From positions 1 through 64,000 of the forward strand of contig NZ_NPJJ01000028.1 of the NCBI RefSeq assembly GCF_002251385.1: a DNA stretch of 64,000 nt, read 5' to 3'. The notes below the pieces were generated by a model that was given only the letters and a program-made list of their open reading frames with translations, did not search any database and was not told the origin of the DNA. This document shows positions 51,239-60,618 of the stretch, in pieces; the stretch's first letter is position 1, and each line of letters begins with the position of its first letter. Both the position numbers and the translations under genes were made by a program. Origin of the DNA: Prevotella sp. P5-108 (GTDB lineage Bacteria > Bacteroidota > Bacteroidia > Bacteroidales > Bacteroidaceae).

Positions 51239-51864
51239 TAGTAATAGAATCCAAGCGCAAGAAGCGCGAGAACATTGTAAAGAAATACCCCGATGCAATC
51301 ATCGCAGATGTGACCAGCCAAGCAACAGACGGCCTGGTGAAACTCAGCCCGTTTTATCCACACGGCGGAATACCAGTACCATTCAGCGAGGGCTATACGG
51401 CCATATGCGTGGAAGCGATATGGCAGGGGCTAAAGGTGTTTGAGACAGCCGATGTAGACGTGAAGCTGTTCGGCAATGACACGATGAAGAACATCAAACG
51501 AAGCGTAAGACGATTTGGCAAACCACTCGGACACCGAAAAGGAGTGAACGGCACGGAACTGCTGGGGTATATAGAAGCAAGGAAGCAAATCTATCTGCCA
51601 GCATACAGATGGGTGCTGGAAAACAAAGTGGCAAACATCATCGAACGGTTAAGGGAAGCAAGCAAGACGAAAACGATAGTGCTGCTGGACTATACCACCA
51701 ACAGCGATGTGGACGACCCGAAGAGTCCGCTGTCACACGCCTTTCTGGTAAAAGCATACGCAGAGGGGATATATCCATACGACGAAAAGACAAGACCGAC
51801 GGAAGATGCAGCAGCACCGACGAAGGCAGAAACTGAAAACATAGGAGAACAAAACTATGAGTAG
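51235..51864 (+). CDS. DUF6939-like protein, possible partner of the DarT domain
   Basis: A 209-residue protein that matches what I remember as DUF6939. Conserved-looking blocks are ADVTSQATDGLVKLSPFYPH, GGIPVPFSEGYTAICVEAIW, GHRKGVNGTELLGYIEARKQ and LLDYTTNSDVDDPKSPLSHA. The FYP...P-SEGYTA-VEAIWQGLK and EARK-IY patterns weakly recall NADAR domains, which remove ADP-ribose from guanine in DarT1-NADAR pairs. This is inference only. The C-terminal 30 residues are low complexity. It is coupled to the kinase-LRR gene (4-bp overlap) and to the DarT-vWA gene (8-bp overlap). Confidence 0.6.
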   Translation: MIVIESKRKKRENIVKKYPDAIIADVTSQATDGLVKLSPFYPHGGIPVPFSEGYTAICVEAIWQGLKVFETADVDVKLFGNDTMKNIKRSVRRFGKPLGHRKGVNGTELLGYIEARKQIYLPAYRWVLENKVANIIERLREASKTKTIVLLDYTTNSDVDDPKSPLSHAFLVKAYAEGIYPYDEKTRPTEDAAAPTKAETENIGEQNYE

Positions 51865-53320
51865 AAGAAGTAATTGGGAAGAGTTTGAGCGGCTGCTCGA
51901 ACAGAACAATATCACAAAATTGTATCACTTTACCGACCGCGACAATCTGGAGAGCATCATCAGAAACGGTGGTCTGTACTCGTGGAAGGACTGCGAAGAG
52001 CGGGGCATCGCCATCCCGAAACCAGGCGGTGGCGGAAAAGGGTCGCTATCGTGGACGCTCGACCAGCGCGACAGACTGGAGCGCTATGTACGCGTAAGTT
52101 TCACGCGCAACCACCCGATGATGTTTGTGGCGATGAACGAAGACAGAATATCCAACCCCGTGATACTGGAGATAGACCCACAGGTAATCTACGACGAAGA
52201 CACACGCTACGCCGACCGCAACGCCACACGCAATGGAGCCAACGTAGGTGGCAAGCTGGACGATTTCAGAAAAATTCATTTCCAGACGGTAAAGGCTTCA
52301 AAACACTTCGACCTTGACATCGACGAGCAGCCCTTCTTCCAGGCAGAGATACTGGTGAAGAACTTCATACCGCTGAAGTATATCACCAACATAGGCAACT
52401 TCGGAATACCTATCCCAAGCCATCCGCTGCAACTGCAGAGCAAGACAGCCTATACAGCACGAGTGGACAGAGAGCACCCGACGGCTTTCATCTTCCTGGT
52501 GGACCAGAGTGTGTCTATGCGACGGCTTACCACGTTCAACGGTGAGGACATGACGCTCTCGGAGGCTGTGGCACGCATCGTGAACCAGCAGATAAACGAG
52601 TTGGTAGAGCGTTGCGTGAAGAACAATGAAACACGCCATTACTTTGATATCGCCATGATAGGTTACGGACAGGAGGCCTACAGCGCATGGAACGGCAATC
52701 TCGAAGGTCGCGACTTCGTCACGCCGGAAGAGATACGCAACAATCCGTACTTGAAAAAGGTGGTAAAAGAGGAAGTGCGCACACGCAAAGGCATGGTCAT
52801 AAAGGATGTGGAGAGAAAGCAATGGATGACGGCACGCCACGACGGAAACTGGACCTACATGGACAAAGCATTGAAACGTGCAGAGGGATTGCTGGAGAAC
52901 TGGATGCGCCAACACCACGACAAGGACTGCTATCCACCAACCATCATAAACATCACAGACGGAGAATACAACGGAGCTACGGATGACGAGATGATGCAGT
53001 TGTCAAATCAGTTGAAGTCTATGTTTACCAACGATGGCAATGTGCTGTTCTTCAACATTCACGTAGCTCCAGGACATGTTGAGTCGGTGACATTCCCCGC
53101 CACACCAGGCGAGCTGAACGGCAATGGATATGGAGAGAGGCTATACAACATGTCGAGTCTGCTACCGCTGAACTACAATGAACAAATCCGCAACTTGTTT
53201 GGCGACAAGCAGGCAGACATCAGATATCATGCCATGGGTGTGAACGCTGGAATGGAGCGTCTGGTAAAAATGATGAGGATAGGTACGCTATCGAGCATGT
53301 TGGTAAACAATAATCAGTGA
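51857..53320 (+). CDS. DarT-like ADP-ribosyltransferase fused to a vWA domain
   Basis: A 487-residue fusion. Residues about 20-180 match DarT (DUF4433), the NAD-dependent DNA ADP-ribosyltransferase toxin: KLYHFTDRDNLESIIRNGGL (21-40), RYVRVSFTRNHPMMF (76-90) and FFQAEILVKNFIPLKYI (160-176), with E164 at the catalytic Glu position. Residues about 205-470 are a vWA domain: FIFLVDQSVSM (DxSxS at 216-220) and INITDGEYNG (near 366). I know of no characterised DarT-vWA fusion. The middle of a kinase/DUF6939/DarT-vWA/PP2C operon suggests phosphorylation-controlled toxin action. Confidence 0.75.
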   Translation: MSRRSNWEEFERLLEQNNITKLYHFTDRDNLESIIRNGGLYSWKDCEERGIAIPKPGGGGKGSLSWTLDQRDRLERYVRVSFTRNHPMMFVAMNEDRISNPVILEIDPQVIYDEDTRYADRNATRNGANVGGKLDDFRKIHFQTVKASKHFDLDIDEQPFFQAEILVKNFIPLKYITNIGNFGIPIPSHPLQLQSKTAYTARVDREHPTAFIFLVDQSVSMRRLTTFNGEDMTLSEAVARIVNQQINELVERCVKNNETRHYFDIAMIGYGQEAYSAWNGNLEGRDFVTPEEIRNNPYLKKVVKEEVRTRKGMVIKDVERKQWMTARHDGNWTYMDKALKRAEGLLENWMRQHHDKDCYPPTIINITDGEYNGATDDEMMQLSNQLKSMFTNDGNVLFFNIHVAPGHVESVTFPATPGELNGNGYGERLYNMSSLLPLNYNEQIRNLFGDKQADIRYHAMGVNAGMERLVKMMRIGTLSSMLVNNNQ

Positions 53321-53330
53321 AACAAGGGAA

Positions 53331-54131
53331 ATGGGAAAAAGTGTTAGCATAGCCAAACTGAACGACCATGCACCCAACGAGGACGCAGTCTTCTGCGCTC
53401 CACAATGTATAGCGGTGTCTGACGGAGCCGGAGGCTGCGGGCTCTACGCAGACGAGTGGTCGCGGTATCTCATAGAACATCTGCCTAAAGACACGCCGAT
53501 ATGCTCGTTCATAGAACTGGATGCATGGGTAGACAGTATCTGGGAGGCGTTCTATAATGCCAAAGAAGAATGTGCAAAAGAAGGCGACGGCATATTGCTC
53601 AACAAGTTTTATAGCGAAGGGTCGTGTGCAACAATTGTGGCAGCATGGAAGACCGACGAGAACGAATGTAGGTGGGCAGCCTATGGTGACAGCGTAGTGT
53701 TTCACTACAGCCATAAGACTGGACTGCTGGAGCACAGTTTTACCCGACTGGCAGACTTCAGCAATCCTCCACGACTCGTCAGCTGCAAAGACCCACTGGA
53801 GGAGGAAGGATTCAACAGCGGCGTATTCCATCTTGACAATACCTCCGAGGTGTTTGCTGCAAGCGATGCCTTGTCGCATTATATACTAATGATGTACGAA
53901 CTATCCAAGAGCACGATGTATGCGAGCGAGTTGATGGAAGAGCAGATGAAGCAAACAAACAATACGGGGTTGCTCCAAGTAGCAGAACAAGAGAATTTTG
54001 ACTTCGAGAAGGATATTCTCGCGCCCCTATTGGCCAGTGCTGGCTCTGAAAAAGAATTCAGAACGCTCATGAGCACTCTTTATGACAAGAGAGAAATTGA
54101 ATCAGACGATTATACGCTGGTTGTCTTATAA
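53331..54131 (+). CDS. PP2C-type Ser/Thr phosphatase
   Basis: A 266-residue PP2C phosphatase. Metal-binding residues are visible in APNEDAVF (D18) and IAVSDGAGG (D31), then GSCATIVAAWK, RWAAYGDSVVFHY, the SDAL metal site in VFAASDALSHYI and a final ESDDYTLVVL. It has no regulatory extension or membrane segment. It follows the DarT-vWA gene by ten bases and closes the operon. In TerY-P-type systems a PP2C counteracts the kinase; here its natural partner is the split kinase at 16990. Confidence 0.88.
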   Translation: MGKSVSIAKLNDHAPNEDAVFCAPQCIAVSDGAGGCGLYADEWSRYLIEHLPKDTPICSFIELDAWVDSIWEAFYNAKEECAKEGDGILLNKFYSEGSCATIVAAWKTDENECRWAAYGDSVVFHYSHKTGLLEHSFTRLADFSNPPRLVSCKDPLEEEGFNSGVFHLDNTSEVFAASDALSHYILMMYELSKSTMYASELMEEQMKQTNNTGLLQVAEQENFDFEKDILAPLLASAGSEKEFRTLMSTLYDKREIESDDYTLVVL

Positions 54132-54275
54132 ACCTATGCTCGGGATTGGTTGCGATGACACTCACCAACCCGCAGAACAATAAAACGACTTTAAGCAGAT
54201 GAGGGGAAAATAAGCACAAACAAACGAGAGTTGGACGAGGTTGTTCGGATTCTACTCATCCTCGTAGGTGATGTG

Positions 54276-54313
54276 AAAAAAAAATCCCTGGCCTTAAAAA
54301 GACCAGGGATTCT
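54276..54313 (-). terminator. Terminator of the ribosomal operon
   Basis: ATCCCTGGCC (54284-54293) pairs with GACCAGGGAT (54301-54310, one G-T pair); on the minus strand it is followed by eight T. It ends the rplQ transcript. Confidence 0.88.
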
Positions 54314-54340
54314 TATTGTTGTGAGATATCTATTCAAAGA

Positions 54341-54829
54341 TTATTCTGCTGCAGCTTCTGTTGCTGTCTCTTCTGCCTGAGCCTCTACGGGAGCCTCTTC
54401 TACCTTCTTGGCGGCAGAACGACGGCTACGACGTGTCTTCTTCTCAGCCTTAGGAGCCTTAGCCATGTTCTCATCGAAGTCAACGAGCTCGATGAAAGCG
54501 ATGGGAGCAGCGTCACCCTGACGGGTACCCAACTTGATGACGCGAGTGTAGCCACCGGGACGGTCGCCTACCTTCTCAGCAACTACGTTGAAAAGTTCCT
54601 TGACAGCTTCCTTGTTCTGGAGATAACGGAAAACAACACGACGGTTGTTGGTATCACCTACCTTAGAACGAGTAATCAGGGGCTCAACGAATTTCTTGAG
54701 AGCCTTAGCCTTAGCGAGGGTCGTAGTGATTCTTTTGTGCAAAATCAGGCTGGAAGCCATGTTGGACAACATGCTACCACGGTGACTTGCAGTACGGCCC
54801 AGATGATTGAATTTCTTGTTATGTCTCAT
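54341..54829 (-). CDS. rplQ: 50S ribosomal protein L17
   Basis: A 162-residue L17. [20 protein letters not shown] and [20 protein letters not shown] are diagnostic. The final 40 residues (after [10 protein letters not shown]) are an Ala/Glu/Lys-rich tail absent from E. coli L17, like the tail on S2 in this genome. L17 sits near the exit tunnel. It is the last gene of the alpha operon, 28 bases after rpoA and before the terminator. Confidence 0.97.
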   Translation of the reverse strand: MRHNKKFNHLGRTASHRGSMLSNMASSLILHKRITTTLAKAKALKKFVEPLITRSKVGDTNNRRVVFRYLQNKEAVKELFNVVAEKVGDRPGGYTRVIKLGTRQGDAAPIAFIELVDFDENMAKAPKAEKKTRRSRRSAAKKVEEAPVEAQAEETATEAAAE

Positions 54830-54857
54830 TTTTGTTTTGTTCTTTAATTACAAGGGA

Positions 54858-55850
54858 TTATTCCTTGTCTAATTTATACTTAGAAGTATCGGTTCCAAAC
54901 GACAGATTCAGACTCTCGAGCAAATCATCAAGCTCTGAAAGCGATTTCTTACCGAAGTTGCGGAACTTGAGGAGGTCTGTCTTGTTGTACTGTACCAAGT
55001 CGCCAAGTGTCTCGACCTCAGCTGCCTTAAGACAGTTGAGCGCGCGTACAGACAAGTTCATGTCTACGAGCTTGGTCTTCAACAGCTGACGCATATGGAG
55101 TACCTCTTCATCAAACTCCTGGTTCTCTTCCTGATCAGGATTCTCGAGAGTAATCTTCTCGTCAGAGAACAGCATGAAGTGATAGATGAGGATCTTGGCA
55201 GCCTCTTTCAAGGCATCCTTCGGGTGGATGGAACCATCGGTGGTAACTTCGAGAACGAGTTTGTCATAGTCGGTCTTCTGCTCGACACGATATGGCTCAA
55301 CTGCGTACTTTACGTTACGGATGGGGGTGTAGATTGAATCGATTGGGAGTACGTTGACATCGGTACAGAACTCACGGTTCTCATCGGCGGGGACATAGCC
55401 ACGACCTTTGTTGATGGTAAGCTCAATCTGCATTGATGCCTTGCTATCTAAATGACAAATCACCAAATCAGGGTTTAACACTTCAAATCCAGTCAGATAC
55501 TTACTTATATCACCGGCCTTGAACTCAGTAGTGTTCTCAACAGTGATACTAACTTTCTCGTTCTCGAATTCTTCTACTACTTGCTTGAATCGAACTTGTT
55601 TGAGATTCAAGATAATGTTAGTTACATCTTCCTTGACACCGGGAACTGATGAAAACTCATGCTCAACGCCAGCAATACGGATGGTATTGATAGCAAAGCC
55701 CTCAAGTGAAGAAAGAAGTATGCGGCGAAGCGCGTTACCGATGGTAACACCAAAGCCGGGCTCCAATGGGCGGAATTCGAATTTACCGAATCGCTCATTG
55801 GCCTCTAACATTACGACTTTATCAGGTTTTTGAAATGCTAATATCGCCAT
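54858..55850 (-). CDS. rpoA: RNA polymerase alpha subunit
   Basis: A 330-residue alpha subunit. The N-terminal dimerisation domain has [20 protein letters not shown] and GYVPADEN. The C-terminal domain (about 250-330) has [20 protein letters not shown] and [19 protein letters not shown], which contacts promoter UP elements and activators. It has the usual position between rpsD and rplQ. Confidence 0.98.
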   Translation of the reverse strand: MAILAFQKPDKVVMLEANERFGKFEFRPLEPGFGVTIGNALRRILLSSLEGFAINTIRIAGVEHEFSSVPGVKEDVTNIILNLKQVRFKQVVEEFENEKVSITVENTTEFKAGDISKYLTGFEVLNPDLVICHLDSKASMQIELTINKGRGYVPADENREFCTDVNVLPIDSIYTPIRNVKYAVEPYRVEQKTDYDKLVLEVTTDGSIHPKDALKEAAKILIYHFMLFSDEKITLENPDQEENQEFDEEVLHMRQLLKTKLVDMNLSVRALNCLKAAEVETLGDLVQYNKTDLLKFRNFGKKSLSELDDLLESLNLSFGTDTSKYKLDKE

Positions 55851-55867
55851 TAACTTAATGATTTTTA

Positions 55868-56473
55868 TTATTTAGAGTACAACTCAACGATTAACTGCTC
55901 CTTAATATTCTCAGGAATATCTGCACGCTCTGGCTTGTGGAGGAACTTACCGCTCTTGGTGTTCTCATCCCACTCGAGCCATGGATACTTGCTGTGGTTG
56001 AAACCTGCCAGTGCATTCTCGATGACCTCGAGAGACTTGGCCTTCTCGCGAACGCCAACTACCATTCCAGGCTTAACAGAAAAAGAAGGAATGTTAACTA
56101 CCTTGCCATCAACAACGATGTGCTTGTGGCCTACCAACTGGCGTGCAGCTGCACGAGTGGGGGCGATACCCAGGCGGAATACGACGTTGTCAAGACGGCT
56201 CTCCAAATTCTGAAGAAGAACCTCACCGGTAATGCCTTCAGCCTTTGCAGACTTCTCAAACATATTACGGAACTGACGCTCAAGAACACCATAGGTGTAC
56301 TTAGCTTTCTGCTTCTCTGCCAACATGACACCGTACTCAGACATCTTTCTGCGACGGCTGTTGCCATGCTGTCCAGGAGGGAAGTTTCTTCTGGACAAAA
56401 CTTTGTCTGCGCCGAAGATGGGCTCACCAAATCGACGTGCAATTTTAGATTTCGGACCTATATATCTAGCCAT
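55868..56473 (-). CDS. rpsD: 30S ribosomal protein S4
   Basis: A 201-residue S4, a primary 16S rRNA binder. [19 protein letters not shown] at the start, [13 protein letters not shown], and the S4 RNA-binding domain with [20 protein letters not shown] then [20 protein letters not shown] are present. It lacks the zinc-binding Cys set. It is 17 bases upstream of rpoA in the alpha operon. In many bacteria S4 represses this operon by feedback. Confidence 0.98.
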   Translation of the reverse strand: MARYIGPKSKIARRFGEPIFGADKVLSRRNFPPGQHGNSRRRKMSEYGVMLAEKQKAKYTYGVLERQFRNMFEKSAKAEGITGEVLLQNLESRLDNVVFRLGIAPTRAAARQLVGHKHIVVDGKVVNIPSFSVKPGMVVGVREKAKSLEVIENALAGFNHSKYPWLEWDENTKSGKFLHKPERADIPENIKEQLIVELYSK

Positions 56474-56532
56474 AATATTTAATAAATGCTATTGATTAAA
56501 TGTGAATAGAGTAATAATGAGAATACTCTGAA

Positions 56533-56922
56533 TTATACGCGACGGCGCTTGGGAGGACGACAACCGTTGTGTGGCAATGGAGTAACGTCGATAATCTCGG
56601 TTACCTCGATACCAGCACCATGCACGGCACGGATAGCAGACTCACGACCATTACCTGGACCCTTAACGTATGCCTTAACCTTACGGAGACCGAGGTCAAA
56701 GGCAACCTTGGCGCAATCCTCGGCAGCAGTCTGGGCTGCATAAGGAGTATTCTTCTTAGATCCGCGGAATCCCATTTTACCTGCAGATGACCAAGAGATC
56801 ACCTGACCTTCACTATTAGCAAGGGAAACGATAATATTGTTGAACGAGCTGTGAACATGAAGCTGTCCTAAAGCGTCAACCTTTACATTTCTTTTCTTTG
56901 ATGTTGCTTTTGTCTTTGCCAT
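56533..56922 (-). CDS. rpsK: 30S ribosomal protein S11
   Basis: A 129-residue S11. [40 protein letters not shown] and the C-terminal [17 protein letters not shown] are typical. It lines the platform of the small subunit near the mRNA exit. It follows rpsM by 52 bases and precedes rpsD by 59. Confidence 0.98.
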   Translation of the reverse strand: MAKTKATSKKRNVKVDALGQLHVHSSFNNIIVSLANSEGQVISWSSAGKMGFRGSKKNTPYAAQTAAEDCAKVAFDLGLRKVKAYVKGPGNGRESAIRAVHGAGIEVTEIIDVTPLPHNGCRPPKRRRV

Positions 56923-56974
56923 TTTTAGCTTACTTTAAAATTACGATTGAAATCAATCAACACTTAAACTAAAA

Positions 56975-57355
56975 TTACTTCGTAGCCTTCTTCTTATTAG
57001 CAACAGTCTTCTTCTTTCCCTTACGAGTACGAGCATTATTCTTTGTGCTCTGACCGCGAACAGGAAGACCATTACGATGTCTGATACCACGATAGCAACC
57101 TATATCCATAAGGCGCTTGATGTTCATCTGGATCTCCGAACGGAGATCACCTTCTACTTTGAATTCAGCGCCGATAATTTCACGGATCTTGGCTGCCTGG
57201 TCATCAGACCACTCGTTAACCTTCAAGTCACGGCTAACACCTGCCTTGTCCAATATCTTTGCTGAACTACTTCGACCGATACCATAGATATAGGTCAATG
57301 CGATTTCGCCACGCTTGTTTTGGGGCAAATCTACTCCAACAATTCTTATTGCCAT
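56975..57355 (-). CDS. rpsM: 30S ribosomal protein S13
   Basis: A 126-residue S13 with [20 protein letters not shown], the [20 protein letters not shown] loop and a basic C-terminal tail that approaches tRNA in the head of the small subunit. It follows rpmJ by 98 bases. Confidence 0.98.
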   Translation of the reverse strand: MAIRIVGVDLPQNKRGEIALTYIYGIGRSSSAKILDKAGVSRDLKVNEWSDDQAAKIREIIGAEFKVEGDLRSEIQMNIKRLMDIGCYRGIRHRNGLPVRGQSTKNNARTRKGKKKTVANKKKATK

Positions 57356-57453
57356 TTTAGAAAATTGATTAAAAAATACTTCTGTTGTTTGTTAAAAGCA
57401 TGCAAAATTAGTAAGAAAAATCCTCCTAATCAAACATTTACACAATTTTAACA

Positions 57454-57570
57454 TTAACCCTGACGCATTTTGAACTTAGGGTTCTTCTTGTTGATAACGA
57501 ACAAACGACCTTTACGACGTACAATCTTGCAGTCGGGTGTGCGCTTCTTTAATGATGCTCTTGTCTTCAT
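57454..57570 (-). CDS. rpmJ: 50S ribosomal protein L36
   Basis: A 38-residue protein: [20 protein letters not shown], then [18 protein letters not shown]. The KVRAS-like start, single C in the DCKIVRR block and the C-terminal PKFKMRQG identify L36. Only one Cys is seen and the His is missing, so it is the zinc-free (C-minus) form. It sits between infA and rpsM, as usual. Confidence 0.95.
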   Translation of the reverse strand: MKTRASLKKRTPDCKIVRRKGRLFVINKKNPKFKMRQG

Positions 57571-57581
57571 ATCTTTAATGT

Positions 57582-57800
57582 TTACTTGTATCTGAAAACG
57601 ATTCTGCCCTTAGTGAGGTCGTAGGGACTCATCTCTACTTTGACCTTGTCGCCAGGGAGTATCTTTATATAGTGCATTCTCATTTTACCAGAGATGTGGG
57701 CAATGATTTGCACGCCATTCTCCAGCTCTACGCGGAACATTGCATTGGAGAGGCTCTCCACAATGACTCCGTCTTGTTCTATTGCAGACTGTTTAGCCAT
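57582..57800 (-). CDS. infA: Translation initiation factor IF-1
   Basis: A 72-residue IF-1 with the S1-like OB fold: [39 protein letters not shown] and a final [11 protein letters not shown]. It blocks the A site during initiation. It lies 3 bases after map and 11 bases before rpmJ. Confidence 0.98.
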   Translation of the reverse strand: MAKQSAIEQDGVIVESLSNAMFRVELENGVQIIAHISGKMRMHYIKILPGDKVKVEMSPYDLTKGRIVFRYK

Positions 57801-57803
57801 ATA

Positions 57804-58598
57804 TTAATTGTGTAATACCTTTTCTATTTCTTCAAAATCAGATAAAATTTCTGCCTTGGCTTTACGGATAGCTATGGTGTGTTCGAAATGCGCTGCTGGC
57901 TTGCCGTCGCGTGTCACAATGCTCCACTTGTCGGGTAATAGCCAGATATTGCGGTCACCCATGGTAATCATTGGTTCGATGGCAATGCACATACCAGCTT
58001 TTAACATTGTGCCATTGCCACGAGAACCATAATTGGGCACCTTGGGTTCCTCGTGCATTTCTTTTCCGATGCCATGCCCTGTGAGTTCACGAACTACTCC
58101 ATACCCGTGGGATTCGCAATAGTCTTGAACTGTATAGCCGATATCACCGACATGATGACCTGGCAGAGCCACATCAATGGCCCTATATAGCGAGGCCTTG
58201 GTAACTTCGAGCAACTGTTTGACTTCGGCGGACACTTCGCCTACACTGAACGTATAGCAACTGTCACCGTTGAAACCGTTGAGGAGTGTACCACAGTCGA
58301 TTGAAATGATATCTCCATCCTTAAGAATGGTCTTGGCATCAGGTATACCATGAACTACCACTTCGTTGACAGAGGTACATATACTTGCCGGAAAAGGCTC
58401 TCCAAACGGATTGGGGAAATCCTTGAAAGTAGGCACAGCCCCGTGGTCGCGAATAAACTCTTCAGCTATCTTGTCCAACTGGAGTGTGCTGACGCCCGGC
58501 TTAATATGTTTAGCTAACTCAGCGAGAGTCTGACCGACTAATCGATTAGCCTCTCGCATGAGTGAAATTTCATCCTCTGTTTTCAGAAATATCTTCAT
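57804..58598 (-). CDS. map: Methionine aminopeptidase, type I
   Basis: A 264-residue MetAP that removes the N-terminal Met from new proteins. Metal ligands are visible in ISIDCGTLLNGFNGDSC (two Asp), LTGHGIGKEMHEEP (His), IAIEPMI (Glu) and HFEHTIAI (Glu). It is the type I form without the zinc-finger extension. It is placed between secY and infA, as in other Bacteroidetes. Confidence 0.97.
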   Translation of the reverse strand: MKIFLKTEDEISLMREANRLVGQTLAELAKHIKPGVSTLQLDKIAEEFIRDHGAVPTFKDFPNPFGEPFPASICTSVNEVVVHGIPDAKTILKDGDIISIDCGTLLNGFNGDSCYTFSVGEVSAEVKQLLEVTKASLYRAIDVALPGHHVGDIGYTVQDYCESHGYGVVRELTGHGIGKEMHEEPKVPNYGSRGNGTMLKAGMCIAIEPMITMGDRNIWLLPDKWSIVTRDGKPAAHFEHTIAIRKAKAEILSDFEEIEKVLHN

Positions 58599-58610
58599 TA
58601 TGATACAGCC

Positions 58611-59948
58611 TTAATATGCTGCAACATTTCCGCCACGAGTACGGCCAGAGTTCAACAAGCCATCATAATGACGCATGAGCATATGGCTCTCGATTTGCTG
58701 AAGTGAGTCAATGACTACACCCACCAAAATCAACAGAGAAGTACCTCCGAAGAATTGAGAGAAAGCCTGCTGAACGTCGAGAAGGCTTGCCAAAGCTGGC
58801 ATAATTGCGATAAATGCAATGGCCAATGAGCCTGGCAATGTAATACGAGACATTACTGTATCGATATACTCAGCGGTGTCCTTACCAGGCTTAACGCCGG
58901 GGATGAAACCGTTGTTACGCTTCATATCCTCTGCCATCTGATTGGAATTCAGGGTAATGGCAGTATAGAAATATGTAAACGCTATAACCAGAGCTACATA
59001 GATTGCATTATAAAGCAAAGATCTATTGTCCATCAGATTCTGTACGAGCCAGCTTCCGTTGCTTGTTCCATATGAAACAAATGCAAGAGGAATAAACATC
59101 AAAGCCTGAGCAAAGATGATAGGCATCACATTGGCAGCGAACAGCTTCAAGGGGATGTACTGACGTGCACCACCATATTGCTTGTTGCCGACAACGCGCT
59201 TAGCATACTGTACCGGAACCTTGCGCACAGCCTGTACGAGCATCAAAGCAGCACAAACCACGGCAAAGAGTATGAGAATCTCAGCAATAAACATTACGAG
59301 ACCACCACCAGAAATAGCGGTGAAGCGTGAGGTAACTTCCTGAATGAAGGCCTGGGGCAGACGGGCGATAATACCTATGGCAATTATCAGCGAAACGCCA
59401 TTGCCTACACCCTTGTCGGTAATGCGCTCTCCAAGCCAAAGTATGAACATACTTCCTGCTGCCAGGATGACAGCTGCGGGGAACATGAATACCGTCCAGG
59501 AAATACCTGAAGAGAGGGCCTGTCCGGCCTGCATCTTCAGGTTGATAAGGTAAGAAGGACCCTGCAGGAACAGGATGAAGACTGTCAGCACACGAGTGTA
59601 CCAGCTAATCTTCTTGCGTCCGCTCTCGCCCTCACGCTGCATTTTCTGGAAGTAAGGTACAGCGACAGCCAAAAGCTGCATGACAATAGAAGCAGAGATG
59701 TACGGCATAATACCAAGCGCAAAAATCGACGCATTGGAGAATGCACCACCAGAGAACATGTCAAGCAGCGACATCAAGCCACCTGATGTTTGCGACTGTA
59801 AGTTTTGTAACTGGGCTGGATTGATGCCGGGAAGGACAACAAACGAGCCAAAACGGTATATAGCCGTAAACAGGAGAGTTATGAGGAGTCGCTTGCGCAA
59901 ATCCTCAATTCTCCAACAGTTCTTTAGTGTCTCTATAAACTTTTTCAT
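58611..59948 (-). CDS. secY: Preprotein translocase subunit SecY
   Basis: A 445-residue, ten-TM inner-membrane channel through which Sec substrates pass. The start KNCWRIEDLRKRLLITLLFT, the plug region SGGLMSLLDMFSGGAFSNAS, and the late GGTSLLILVGVVIDSLQQIE segment are typical. It follows rplO by nine bases and is coupled to map (12-base gap). Confidence 0.98.
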   Translation of the reverse strand: MKKFIETLKNCWRIEDLRKRLLITLLFTAIYRFGSFVVLPGINPAQLQNLQSQTSGGLMSLLDMFSGGAFSNASIFALGIMPYISASIVMQLLAVAVPYFQKMQREGESGRKKISWYTRVLTVFILFLQGPSYLINLKMQAGQALSSGISWTVFMFPAAVILAAGSMFILWLGERITDKGVGNGVSLIIAIGIIARLPQAFIQEVTSRFTAISGGGLVMFIAEILILFAVVCAALMLVQAVRKVPVQYAKRVVGNKQYGGARQYIPLKLFAANVMPIIFAQALMFIPLAFVSYGTSNGSWLVQNLMDNRSLLYNAIYVALVIAFTYFYTAITLNSNQMAEDMKRNNGFIPGVKPGKDTAEYIDTVMSRITLPGSLAIAFIAIMPALASLLDVQQAFSQFFGGTSLLILVGVVIDSLQQIESHMLMRHYDGLLNSGRTRGGNVAAY

Positions 59949-59957
59949 CTACTTTGT

Positions 59958-60404
59958 TTAGATAATAGTTGTGTTACCACCAGCTGCCTTGATAGCTTCT
60001 TCAGCAGCCTTAGAGAAAGCATTAGCTTCTACATCTACCTTAGCTGTAAGAGTTCCGTTAGCCAAAACCTTTACAAGCTCCTTACCATTGGTAAGACCAG
60101 CCTCTACAAGCTCTGCTATACCAATCTTGGCATAGCCCTTAGCTTCTGCCAGCTTCTGCAGTGTAGAGAGATTGACTGCGAAATACTCTTTATGGTTGAT
60201 ATTCTTAAATCCAGCCTTAGGTACGCGACGCTGCAAAGGCATCTGACCACCTTCGAAGCCAATCTTACGCTTGTATCCAGAACGTGCCTTAGCACCCTTG
60301 TGACCACGAGTAGAAGTACCACCCAAGCCAGAACCTGGACCACGACCGATACGGCGACGAGAATGTGTAGAACCCTCAGCTGGTTTCAAATTACTTAATT
60401 TCAT
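59958..60404 (-). CDS. rplO: 50S ribosomal protein L15
   Basis: A 148-residue L15 with RRRIGRGPGSGLGGTSTRGH, KGAKARSGYKRKIGFEGGQM and PLQRRVPKAGF. It is a late assembly protein of the large subunit. It lies between rpmD and secY in the spc operon. Confidence 0.98.
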   Translation of the reverse strand: MKLSNLKPAEGSTHSRRRIGRGPGSGLGGTSTRGHKGAKARSGYKRKIGFEGGQMPLQRRVPKAGFKNINHKEYFAVNLSTLQKLAEAKGYAKIGIAELVEAGLTNGKELVKVLANGTLTAKVDVEANAFSKAAEEAIKAAGGNTTII

Positions 60405-60428
60405 AATCTTCTGTAGTTAAAAAATTAA

Positions 60429-60605
60429 TTAGTCTATTACGTTAACCAGATGATGCACCTTACGAACCATACCACGGTTGCTAGGAGTATCTTCGATTTC
60501 AACAACTTGAGAAATTTTACGGAGACCCAGTGCCTGAAGAGTCTGCTTCTGGTCCAAGGGAGCACCGATTTTGCTCTTAATCTGCTTTACTTTAATTGTT
60601 GCCAT
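60429..60605 (-). CDS. rpmD: 50S ribosomal protein L30
   Basis: A 58-residue protein read from the minus strand: MATIKVKQIKSKIGAPLDQK, then QTLQALGLRKISQVVEIED, ending in a VRKVHHLV segment. Length, the GLRKI motif and the position between rpsE and rplO identify L30. Confidence 0.96.
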   Translation of the reverse strand: MATIKVKQIKSKIGAPLDQKQTLQALGLRKISQVVEIEDTPSNRGMVRKVHHLVNVID

Positions 60606-60618
60606 GTCAGTTCTACTA

